Assembly: GCF_004209755.1 (NCBI RefSeq)
Contig: NZ_CP035913.1
Coordinates: 6,200,001-6,264,000, forward strand
Length of the DNA stretch: 64,000 nucleotides
Direction of reading: 5' to 3'
Source of the DNA: Pseudoduganella lutea
GTDB taxonomy: Bacteria > Pseudomonadota > Gammaproteobacteria > Burkholderiales > Burkholderiaceae_D
Below are positions 36,778-44,491 of this stretch, one piece after another. Each line of letters begins with the position of its first letter. Position 1 is the first letter of the stretch. The notes below the pieces were generated by a model. The model saw only the letters and a program-made list of their open reading frames with translations, searched no databases and was not told where the DNA came from. The position numbers and the translations under genes are program-made.

Positions 36778-37977
36778 ATGGCGGGCACGATGAACGCAGG
36801 AGCCCTGGCTGGCCTGAAAGTGCTCGACCTGTCGCGCGTGCTGGCCGGGCCGTGGGCCGGCCAGCTGCTGGCGGACCTGGGCGCCGATGTCGTGAAGGTC
36901 GAGCGGCCGGGCAATGGCGACGACACCCGCGCATGGGGGCCGCCGTGGCTGCCCGACGCGGCAGGCAACCCCACGAGCGAGGCGGCCTACTACCTGAGCG
37001 CCAACCGCAACAAGCGCTCGGTGGCGATCGACATCGCCACGGCCGAAGGCCAGGCGCTGGTGCGGCAACTGGCGGCACGGGCCGACGTGGTGCTGGAAAA
37101 CTTCAAGGTCGGCGGCCTTGCGCAGTATGGGCTCGACTATGCCAGCCTGAAGGTCGTCAATCCGCGCCTCATCTACTGCTCGATCACCGGCTTCGGGCAG
37201 GACGGCCCCTATGCGCAGCGCGCCGGCTACGACTTCCTGATCCAGGGCATGGGCGGGCTGATGAGCCTGACCGGCCGGCCGGATGGTGAAGCGGGCGCCG
37301 GTCCGATGAAGGTCGGCGTGGCGCTGACGGACGTGATGACGGGCCTGTATGCGTCGAACGCCGTGCTGGCCGCGCTGGCGCACCGCGAACGCAGCGGACA
37401 AGGGCAGCACATCGACCTCGCGCTGCTGGACGTGCAGGTGGCCGTGCTGGCGAACCAGGCGGCCAACTATCTCGTGGGCGGCACGGCGCCGCAGCGCATG
37501 GGCAATGCACACCCGAACATCGTGCCCTACCAGGATTTCGCCACGGCCGATGGCTACATGATCGTCGCCGTCGGCAACGACGGGCAGTTCCGCAAGCTGT
37601 GCGAGGTGCTGGGCCGGGCCGAGTGGGGCACCGACGAACGGTACGCCACCAACCCGCAGCGCGTGCGGCACCGCGCCGAACTCGTTGCCGGCATCCATGC
37701 CGTCACGGTCACGCGCACGACCGCCGAGTGGGTCGCGCTGATGGAGACGGCCGGCGTGCCATGCGGCCCCATCAACACCCTCGACAAGGTCTTCGACGAC
37801 CCGCAGGTGCAAGCACGCGGCATGCGCATCGAGATGCCCCACCCGGTCGCGGGCACCGTCCCCCTGGTCGCCAACCCGATCCGCCTGTCGGCCACGCCGG
37901 TCACCTACGACCGCCCGCCGCCGATGCTGGGCGAGCATACGGCTGAAGTGCTGGCTGATTGGCTGCAAAACCGGTGA
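36778..37977 (+). CDS. CaiB/BaiF (class III) CoA-transferase, glutarate type
   Basis: 399 aa. LKVLDLSRVLAGPWAGQLLADLGADVVKVERP is the family start, and the Asp of ALTDVMTGLYA (D185) is the predicted nucleophile. CoA is moved from a donor such as succinyl-CoA to a dicarboxylic acid. It lies 5 bp after gcdH, as gcdG does in other bacteria, so it probably activates glutarate to glutaryl-CoA. The stop codon lies inside a palindromic repeat (37970-38028), so the last codons (Asn-Arg) come from the repeat. Confidence 0.92.
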   Translation: MAGTMNAGALAGLKVLDLSRVLAGPWAGQLLADLGADVVKVERPGNGDDTRAWGPPWLPDAAGNPTSEAAYYLSANRNKRSVAIDIATAEGQALVRQLAARADVVLENFKVGGLAQYGLDYASLKVVNPRLIYCSITGFGQDGPYAQRAGYDFLIQGMGGLMSLTGRPDGEAGAGPMKVGVALTDVMTGLYASNAVLAALAHRERSGQGQHIDLALLDVQVAVLANQAANYLVGGTAPQRMGNAHPNIVPYQDFATADGYMIVAVGNDGQFRKLCEVLGRAEWGTDERYATNPQRVRHRAELVAGIHAVTVTRTTAEWVALMETAGVPCGPINTLDKVFDDPQVQARGMRIEMPHPVAGTVPLVANPIRLSATPVTYDRPPPMLGEHTAEVLADWLQNR

Positions 37978-38036
37978 CAGACACCAGTTCTTCGCAATGT
38001 TTCTAGAAAACCGGTGTCTGTCACCGGTTTTTTTTC
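37970..38036. repeat. Extragenic palindrome, GGTGTCTGTCACC type, terminator-like
   Basis: Perfect 16-bp arms ACCGGTGACAGACACC (37970-37985) and GGTGTCTGTCACCGGT (38013-38028), a 27-nt spacer, then eight T after the right arm. It contains the CoA-transferase stop codon (37975-37977). It can act as the operon terminator but is clearly related to the other GTCNGAC palindromes. Confidence 0.75.
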
Positions 38037-38075
38037 ACCTGCCAGGCGATCGATAATTCATAAGTAAAATACCGC

Positions 38076-38103
38076 TTGAAATTCAGATACCGATCAGTAT
38101 AAT
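38076..38103 (+). promoter_or_regulatory. Strong sigma-70 promoter of the efflux operon
   Basis: TTGAAA (38076-38081), 16-bp spacer, TATAAT (38098-38103): nearly consensus. It begins the unit running from the 85-aa protein to the TetR gene. A palindrome covers the spacer and the start of the -10 box. Confidence 0.8.
38087..38100. promoter_or_regulatory. Predicted TetR operator
   Basis: ATACCGATCAGTAT: palindromic except for one base pair, lying between -35 and -10 and overlapping TATAAT. A bound dimer would block RNA polymerase. The only local candidate is the TetR protein encoded last in the same operon, implying autoregulation. Confidence 0.6.
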
Positions 38104-38133
38104 TGATGCCTCTCATCAATTTCCTGACCGCCC

Positions 38134-38391
38134 ATGCCCGCTTGGCACCGTTCCGACGAATCCGACCTGCCCCTGTGGGTGCTCGACCTTGATGACGAGC
38201 TGTACAGCGTGCATCATCGCCGCCTGTGCGTCTGGCCAGACGAGTTCGACGGCTGCTGGCACTGGGAGATTCAGACGTACGAGAATGCCGGTGTCGCCGC
38301 TTGCGGCAGCTGTGCCACGCTGGCCGACGCGCAGCAGGCAGCGGTCGTGGCGGCGCGGCGGCTGGCGGCCGGGCCGGCGCGGGAGGGCTGA
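38134..38391 (+). CDS. Small protein of unknown function at head of efflux operon
   Basis: 85 aa, soluble, acidic: PLWVLDLDDELYSVHHRRLCVWPDEFDGCWHWEIQTY is unusually rich in Trp, Asp and His, followed by an Ala-rich helix. I do not recognise a family. It starts 31 bp after a near-consensus promoter, and its TGA is only 2 bp before the MFS start, whose ribosome site GGGAGGG lies inside this gene. This argues that it is really translated and coupled to the pump. Confidence 0.7.
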   Translation: MPAWHRSDESDLPLWVLDLDDELYSVHHRRLCVWPDEFDGCWHWEIQTYENAGVAACGSCATLADAQQAAVVAARRLAAGPAREG

Positions 38392-38393
38392 CG

Positions 38394-39965
38394 ATGGCGA
38401 CATCCCTGACGGCGGCGGCGCCCGTCGCGACGTCCCCGGCACCGGCCGCGCCGCCGGCACCGGTCGTTCACCCGTTCGGCCCGCGCCTGCTGACCGGCGT
38501 GGTCGGCGTGTTCGTGGCGGCGATGATGTCGGGCCTGAACAGCCGCATCGGCACGCTGGCGCTGGGGGACATCCGCGCCGTCTACGGTATGGGGATCGAC
38601 GATGGCAGCTGGGTCGCGAGCCTGTACGGCGCCTTTGAACTGGCCGCGATGCCGTTCTCGGCATGGTTCGCGATCACGTTCTCGTTCCGCCGCTACCACA
38701 TGGCCGTGGTGACGACGTTCATGCTGCTGGGCCTTGTCACGCCGCTGGCGCCCGATGCGGCCACGCTGCTCGTGCTGCGCTGCCTGCAGGGCTTTGCCGG
38801 CGGCCTGCTGATTCCGGTGCTGATGGCCGCGGCACTGCGCTTTTTCCCGGCGCCGATCCGGCTCTACGGCCTTGCCCTGTATGCGATGACGGCCACGTTC
38901 GCCCCGAACGTGGCCACCTGGCTCTCGGCCACGTGGACCGATGGCGTGGTGGACTGGCGCCTGCTGTTCTGGCAAACGGTACCGATGGCATTGTTCTCGC
39001 TGGCGGCGGTGGGCTGGGGCATCCCGCAAGACCCGGTGCGCCTCGAACGCTTCCGCCAGGTCGACTGGCTGGGGCTCGTGACCGGCATCGCGGCCCTCGT
39101 CATGCTCGGCATCGGCCTGTCGCAGGGCGAGCGGCTGGACTGGTTCAACAGTGTGCTGGTGTGCTGGCTGTTCGGTGGCGGCGGCGCGCTGCTGGGGATC
39201 TTCCTCGTGTGCGAATGGTTCCATCCCATGCCCTTTATCAAGCTGCAACTGCTGCACCGCCGAAACCTGGGCCTGGGCTTCACCATCTTCGTCGGCATGC
39301 TGGTGGTGCTGCTGTCCGGCTCCCTGCTGCCGGCCGATTACCTGGGCCATGCCTGGCATTTCCGCACACCGCAGCTGGCCGTCATCGGCCTGCAGGTGGG
39401 CCTGCCGCAATTCATTCTCGGCCCGGCCGTTTCCTGGCTGCTGTACAAGAAATGGGTCGATGCGCGGCACGTCTTCGTCATCGGACTCCTGCTGATTGCC
39501 GCGGCGTGCTGGGTCGGCTCGCGCATCACGCCCGAGTGGATGGCCGCCGAGTTCGCGCTGGCGCAGGCGCTGCACGCGTTCGGCCAGCCGATGGCCGTCA
39601 TCGCGCTGCTGTTCCTGGCCACCAGCGTGGTGCAGCCGATGGAAGGGCCGCAGGTGTCGGGCATCGTCAACACGCTGCGCGCGTTCGGCACGATGTTCGG
39701 CAGCGCCCTCGTCGGCCGCCTGCTGGCCGTGCGCGAAGCCACCCATGCCAACGTGCTGCTCGACGGCGCGGTCAATATGCGGCGCAGCGCCGGTGCCGTG
39801 CCGCCCGATGCGCTGGCCGGCGTGGCCGACCGGGTCTCGCACCAGGCTTTCGTGCTGTCGATCGCGGACGGCTACCTGGCGCTCGGCGCGCTGGCGCTGG
39901 CGCTGGTGCCGCTGGTGCTGTCGCTGCAGTACATCGCGCCGCCCGTGCTGCCGCCGAAAACATAA
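38394..39965 (+). CDS. MFS multidrug efflux transporter (DHA2/EmrB-like)
   Basis: 523 aa with about 14 TM helices. The start TGVVGVFVAAMMSGLNSRIGTLALGDIRAVYGM and the motif LRCLQGFAGGLLIPVLM match the DHA2 family. GGGAGGG lies before the ATG. Followed by a HlyD/EmrA adaptor gene (21 bp) and a TetR gene. In Gram-negatives such a pair works with an outer-membrane channel (TolC type), which is not encoded here. Substrates are unknown, probably lipophilic toxic compounds. Confidence 0.92.
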   Translation: MATSLTAAAPVATSPAPAAPPAPVVHPFGPRLLTGVVGVFVAAMMSGLNSRIGTLALGDIRAVYGMGIDDGSWVASLYGAFELAAMPFSAWFAITFSFRRYHMAVVTTFMLLGLVTPLAPDAATLLVLRCLQGFAGGLLIPVLMAAALRFFPAPIRLYGLALYAMTATFAPNVATWLSATWTDGVVDWRLLFWQTVPMALFSLAAVGWGIPQDPVRLERFRQVDWLGLVTGIAALVMLGIGLSQGERLDWFNSVLVCWLFGGGGALLGIFLVCEWFHPMPFIKLQLLHRRNLGLGFTIFVGMLVVLLSGSLLPADYLGHAWHFRTPQLAVIGLQVGLPQFILGPAVSWLLYKKWVDARHVFVIGLLLIAAACWVGSRITPEWMAAEFALAQALHAFGQPMAVIALLFLATSVVQPMEGPQVSGIVNTLRAFGTMFGSALVGRLLAVREATHANVLLDGAVNMRRSAGAVPPDALAGVADRVSHQAFVLSIADGYLALGALALALVPLVLSLQYIAPPVLPPKT

Positions 39966-39986
39966 TTCACATCATTCGAGGATCAC

Positions 39987-41024
39987 ATGTCACTTCCAAC
40001 TTCCGCAAAGATCGCGATCGGCGTACTGTTTGCCGCGCTTGCCGCCGGCAGCGCCTGGTCGTGGAGCCACCAGGAGGCCGGCGGCAGCCGCCAGAGTACC
40101 GACGATGCCTACGTGACGGCCGACTTCACGCTGGTGGCGCCGCAGGTTGCGGGCAAGGTGGCCGAAGTGCTGGTCGAAGACCACCAGGCCGTGGGCAAGG
40201 GCCAACTGCTGGCGCGGATCGACGACCGCGAGTTCGCCGTGGCCGTGGACATCGCCCGCGCCGACCTGACGAAAGCCGAGGCCGACCTGGCCAGCGCGCG
40301 CGCCGCGATCGCCCAGCAGGGCAGCACGATCCGGCGTGCCGCCGCCGCGGTCGAAGGCGGCGCCGCTACGCTGAAGTTCGCGAAGTCCAACGCCGAACGC
40401 TATCGCGACCTGGCGTCCGATGGCTCGGCGTCGATGCAGGACCGCCAGCAGGCCGAATCGCAGACCGATGCCGCGGCGGCAAACCACGCGGCGGACAAGG
40501 CCGCGCTGGCCGCCGCAAAGCAGCAGCTCGATGTGCTGGGCGCCCAGGTGGCGCAGGCCGATGCCCAGGTGGCGCGTGCGAAGGCGGCCCTGGCGGCCGC
40601 GCAACTGAACCTGTCGTACACCCGCATCGAGGCCCCCGTCGATGGCGTGGTCGGCCAGCGGGCCGTGCGCGTCGGCGCCTACGCGCAGGCCGGCGCCGCC
40701 ATGCTGGCTATCGTGCCGCTGCAGCATGCCTACATCGAGGCGAACTTCCGCGAAACCCAACTGGCGCGGATGCGCGCCGGCCAGCGCGTTACAATTGCGG
40801 TCGACATGCTGCCCGGCACCACGCTGACCGGCCATGTCGAAAGCCTCGCGCCCGCCAGCAGCGTGTCGTTCTCGCCGATCGCACCCGACAATGCGACCGG
40901 CAATTTCACGAAAGTGGTGCAGCGCCTGCCCGTCAAGATCGTCATCGATCCGGGCCAGCGCGCCGCGCAACTGCTCAAGGTGGGCATGTCCGTCACGCCG
41001 ACCGTCCTGTGCGAGGCGGGATAA
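39987..41024 (+). CDS. HlyD/EmrA family periplasmic adaptor
   Basis: 345 aa. One N-terminal TM helix (IAIGVLFAALAAGSAWSW), a lipoyl half-motif STDDAYVTADFTLVAPQVAGKV, a long Ala-rich coiled coil (about 90-205), then the second lipoyl half LSYTRIEAPVDGVVGQRAVRVG and a beta-barrel. Typical EmrA size and order. GAGGA before the ATG. It links the inner-membrane MFS pump to an outer-membrane channel. Confidence 0.93.
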   Translation: MSLPTSAKIAIGVLFAALAAGSAWSWSHQEAGGSRQSTDDAYVTADFTLVAPQVAGKVAEVLVEDHQAVGKGQLLARIDDREFAVAVDIARADLTKAEADLASARAAIAQQGSTIRRAAAAVEGGAATLKFAKSNAERYRDLASDGSASMQDRQQAESQTDAAAANHAADKAALAAAKQQLDVLGAQVAQADAQVARAKAALAAAQLNLSYTRIEAPVDGVVGQRAVRVGAYAQAGAAMLAIVPLQHAYIEANFRETQLARMRAGQRVTIAVDMLPGTTLTGHVESLAPASSVSFSPIAPDNATGNFTKVVQRLPVKIVIDPGQRAAQLLKVGMSVTPTVLCEAG

Positions 41025-41047
41025 AGCCGTCTTTACAAACCAGGATC

Positions 41048-41695
41048 ATGACCGATTACGATGCCACCGTTACCAGGCCGGCGCGCCTGACGCGCGAACA
41101 GAGCCGGGCCCGCACCCGCGAGCGCCTGCTGGCCTCGGCCGCCGTCGTGTTTACGCGCGAAGGTTATGCGGGGGCGTCGATCGACCGCATCGCCGAGGAG
41201 GCGGGCTATTCAAAAGGCGCGATGTATTCGAACTTCGCGTCGAAGGATGAACTGTTCTTTGCGATGTTCGATTACTACGCGCTTGGCCAGGCCGATGAAT
41301 TATGCCGGCGCCTGGATGCGGTGGACGATGCCGACGCGGTCATCGACACGGCATGCGCGTGGGCCGATGGCATGCGCCATGAACCGGACCTGCGACTGCT
41401 CGTAGTGGACATGGCGCGGCTGGCGCGTGCCGATCCGGCCGTGGCGGCGCGGCACACGAAGATGTTCGACGACGAATGGCACCAGGTGGGCTCGCGCCTC
41501 GTGAAGATCTTTCCTGGCGGCGCATCGCCGGTACCGGTGCTGCAGCTTGGCGCGCTGGTGATGGACATCGCCTACGGCAACGCCACGCAGCTGCATGCTG
41601 GGCTGACGGCCGGAGACCTGATCGGCGTTGCGCTGCGGGCGCTGCGCGACGCCTATGGTGGGCGACCTCCGGCACCGGGAAAGCGGCTGGCGTAG
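41048..41695 (+). CDS. TetR family regulator of the efflux operon
   Basis: 215 aa. HTH: RERLLASAAVVFTREGYAGASIDRIAEEAGYSKGAMYSNF, residues 22-60. The C-terminal ligand domain resembles TetR_C_6/AcrR types. It is the last gene of the operon, 23 bp after the adaptor, and the expected binder of the palindrome at 38087-38100 about 3 kb upstream. A pump substrate is the likely inducer. Confidence 0.92.
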   Translation: MTDYDATVTRPARLTREQSRARTRERLLASAAVVFTREGYAGASIDRIAEEAGYSKGAMYSNFASKDELFFAMFDYYALGQADELCRRLDAVDDADAVIDTACAWADGMRHEPDLRLLVVDMARLARADPAVAARHTKMFDDEWHQVGSRLVKIFPGGASPVPVLQLGALVMDIAYGNATQLHAGLTAGDLIGVALRALRDAYGGRPPAPGKRLA

Positions 41696-41720
41696 CCCCT
41701 TTCCCGGCCACGGGACCGGC

Positions 41721-44261
41721 TTACGGCGCCTTGCTTTCCAGCGTCACCTTCGCAGCCGACAAGCCGTCGGCGGTCGCGGTCAGCACCAGCTTGCCCGCCT
41801 GTCCCGCACGGGTGCGCACGATCGCCAGCGCGAGGCCATTGAACGCCTTGCGCTCACGCGACTGGAACGATTCGAAGCTGGTCGGATCGCCGTTGTCCGT
41901 GGCGATGATGTCGCCCGGGCCCGTGAGTGTAAACTTCACGCGGTTGGCGGTGCGCGGCACGGGCCGGCCATCCTTGTCGGCGATCGTCACCGTGACGAAC
42001 GACAGGTCATCCCCATCGGCGCGGATCGCCTGGCGGTCGGCCGACAGCAGCAGCTTCGCTGCTTTTCCCGTCGTGTGTACGGTGTCCTCGGCCCAGCGCT
42101 TGCCATCCCTGTACGTCACCGCATGCAGCTTGCCGGGCTGGTACACCACGTCATCCCAGCGCAGCCGGTAGTCGCGGGGGCCGCGCTTCTTGCGGCCCAG
42201 CGATTTGCCGTTCAGGAAAAGTTCCGCCTCGTCGCCGGACGTGTACAGATGCACGGGCGTGACCTGGCCCACGCGCTCCGGCCAGTTCCAGTGCGGCAGC
42301 AGGTGCGCCATCGGCAGCTCGGGGCGCCAGCGCGCCTGGTACAGCCAGAAGCGGTCCTTCTTGAAGCCGGCCAGGTCGACGATGCCGAAATACGAACTGC
42401 GCGACGGCACGGCGATCTTCTTGAGGCTGTCCAGCTGCTGCGCCATGCGCTGCCGCTGCGCCGGGTCGGTGAAGTTCAGCAGGTTCGTCGCGTCGCTGTT
42501 GTACGGCGTGGGCTCGCCCAGGTAGTCGAAGCCGGTCCACACGAATTCGCCGGCGACGAACGGACTGTCGTCCTGGCCGCGGAATTCCTTGTCCGGCGGC
42601 GAAGCCCACGGCGGGGCGCTCAGGTCATAGCTGCTCACGTGGAAATTGGCCAGGCCCTTCGACTGGTCGTCGCTGACGGGGAAGAAGTATTCGCCGCGCG
42701 AGCTGACGGTCGATGCCGTCTCGCTGCCCAGCAAAGGGATGTGCGGCGCATGCTCGTGGAACTTCGCGTACTCATGCGGCTTGTAGTTGAAGCCGAACAC
42801 GTCGGTGGCGTTCTGGAAACCGTTGTAGGCCGAGCCGACATGGTTGTAGGCGGCCGTCGTGGGGCGGGTACGGTCCTCGCCGCGCGCGATCTCGGACAGG
42901 TGCGCCGCCACCTTCCAGCCTTCGTCCTGGCCCTGCTCGACGATCTCGTTGCCGATGCTCCAGGCGATCACGCTCGGGTGGTTGCGGTCGCGGCGGATCA
43001 TCGCGCGCAGGTCCTTCTCGTGCCACTCCTTGTAGTGCAGGTGGTAGTCGTTCGGCGTTTTCTTCAGGCCCCAGATATCGAACGCCTCGGCCACCACCAC
43101 GAAGCCCATGCGGTCGGCCAGGTCGAGCAGCTCGGGTGCCGGCGGATTGTGACTGGTGCGGATGGCGTTCACGCCCATCTCGCGCAGGATCTGCAGCTGG
43201 CGTTCGAGCGCGCGCACATTGATCGCCGCGCCCAGCGCGCCCAGGTCATGGTGCTGGCACACGCCCTGGATCGTCAGGCGGCTGCCGTTCAGCAGGAAGC
43301 CCCGCTGCGCATCGAACGCGATCGTGCGGATGCCGAACGGCGTTTCAACGACGTCGACCACACGGCCCTTGTCCATCACCGTGGTGACGGCCACGTAGCG
43401 CTGTGGCGCGGTGGTGCTCCACAGCCGCGGGTTCGCGACGGCCAGCGCCTGGTTGAACTGCAGCTGGCGGCCGGCGGGGGATTTCCAGGGTGTGCTCGCA
43501 TCCTTGCGCGCGACCGGCTGGCCGGTGCGCTTGCCCGCGCCATCGAGCGCGTAGATCTCGGTGGCGACCTGCACCTCGGTATCGGCACCGCGATTGTCCA
43601 CCGTCACCTCGACGTTCACCGTGGCCGAGTCCTTCGTCACGATCGGCGTGGTGACGAACGTGCCGTACTGCGCCACGTGCACGGGCGCCGTCTTCACCAG
43701 CCAGACATTGCGGTAGATGCCGCCGCCCGGATACCAGCGCGACGACGCGGGCGGATTGTCGAGCCGCACCGCCACCACGTTGGCGCCGCCGGGTTTCACG
43801 TGCGGTGTCAGGTCCACCCGCCACGATGCATAACCGTAGGGCCAGCCGCCCACGTGCTGGCCGTTGATCCACACCTGGGCATTCGACATCGCGCCATCGA
43901 TGTCCAGGTAGATGCGGCGGCCAACATCGGTGGCCGGCAGCGTGAAGTGCTTGCGGTACCAGGCCACGCCCCACCACGGCAGCTTGCCCGTGTCGTTCGG
44001 GTACTCCTGCCGGAACGGCCCTTCGATGCCCCAGTCGTGCGGCAGCGCCAGCTTGCGCCACGCGCCATCGTCGAAGGCGGGTTGCGCGGCCGGCGCCGCG
44101 GTAAGCGCCGCCGACGGATCTCGGGTGCCGGCGTCGTCCTTCTGGAAACGCCAGTCGGCGTTGAAGGCGAGGCGTTCGCGGACGGGCGCTTCGGCAGCGT
44201 GCGCGGCGTCGGCCAGCGTGAGGAAGCCGAAGGCAAGCAGCGGGAGGAGTCTTCTTAGCAT
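41721..44261 (-). CDS. Secreted GH2 beta-galactosidase
   Basis: 846 aa. Signal peptide LPLLAFGFLTLADAAHA. Sugar-binding domain WRKLALPHDWGIEGPF, Ig-like domain, then a TIM barrel with acid/base Glu in WSIGNEIVEQGQD (E439) and nucleophile in AGEFVWTGFDYLGEPTPY (E572). A DUF4982-type domain and a C-terminal Ig-like domain follow. The order is that of exported Bacteroidetes/Proteobacteria beta-galactosidases. It is divergent from the secreted tandem GH43 gene 230 bp away. Galactose it releases can feed the SSS/GalT/GalK genes further along. Confidence 0.93.
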   Translation of the reverse strand: MLRRLLPLLAFGFLTLADAAHAAEAPVRERLAFNADWRFQKDDAGTRDPSAALTAAPAAQPAFDDGAWRKLALPHDWGIEGPFRQEYPNDTGKLPWWGVAWYRKHFTLPATDVGRRIYLDIDGAMSNAQVWINGQHVGGWPYGYASWRVDLTPHVKPGGANVVAVRLDNPPASSRWYPGGGIYRNVWLVKTAPVHVAQYGTFVTTPIVTKDSATVNVEVTVDNRGADTEVQVATEIYALDGAGKRTGQPVARKDASTPWKSPAGRQLQFNQALAVANPRLWSTTAPQRYVAVTTVMDKGRVVDVVETPFGIRTIAFDAQRGFLLNGSRLTIQGVCQHHDLGALGAAINVRALERQLQILREMGVNAIRTSHNPPAPELLDLADRMGFVVVAEAFDIWGLKKTPNDYHLHYKEWHEKDLRAMIRRDRNHPSVIAWSIGNEIVEQGQDEGWKVAAHLSEIARGEDRTRPTTAAYNHVGSAYNGFQNATDVFGFNYKPHEYAKFHEHAPHIPLLGSETASTVSSRGEYFFPVSDDQSKGLANFHVSSYDLSAPPWASPPDKEFRGQDDSPFVAGEFVWTGFDYLGEPTPYNSDATNLLNFTDPAQRQRMAQQLDSLKKIAVPSRSSYFGIVDLAGFKKDRFWLYQARWRPELPMAHLLPHWNWPERVGQVTPVHLYTSGDEAELFLNGKSLGRKKRGPRDYRLRWDDVVYQPGKLHAVTYRDGKRWAEDTVHTTGKAAKLLLSADRQAIRADGDDLSFVTVTIADKDGRPVPRTANRVKFTLTGPGDIIATDNGDPTSFESFQSRERKAFNGLALAIVRTRAGQAGKLVLTATADGLSAAKVTLESKAP

Positions 44262-44491
44262 GGGTGAATGAACGTGATGACAGAATCGAAAAAGTCTAGC
44301 CGCAATTGCAACGCCATTGCTATTCCATTTGTCGCGCGCGCTATCCGGAACCGATATAGCGTGCTTGCGCGCTCAATCATCATGCGCGGCCGATCAACCG
44401 GATGAGCGATCGACCGGCGCACTGTTCTACGCGCCGCGCAACATGCTAAGGTACGCCGCCCGATCCAGAACAACACCAAGCGGAGGAGACC
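44262..44491. promoter_or_regulatory. Divergent promoter region of GH2 and tandem GH43 genes
   Basis: 230 bp with no gene. CGCTAT (44339-44344) and ATAGCG (44356-44361) form a 6-bp inverted repeat with an 11-bp spacer. GCAATTGC occurs at 44302-44309. Either could be an operator; the evidence is weak. The GH43 gene has a strong GGAGGAG ribosome site. Confidence 0.35.

Noticed and set aside
38663..41695. A 1010-codon + strand frame across the MFS, HlyD and TetR genes
   Set aside because: Its last 215 codons are the real TetR gene; the rest is an out-of-frame Arg/Gly/Ala-rich reading of the transporter and adaptor.
41628..44258. An 876-codon frame antisense to the GH2 beta-galactosidase
   Set aside because: Shadow of a clearly recognised secreted enzyme; Val/Arg/His-rich reading without motifs.
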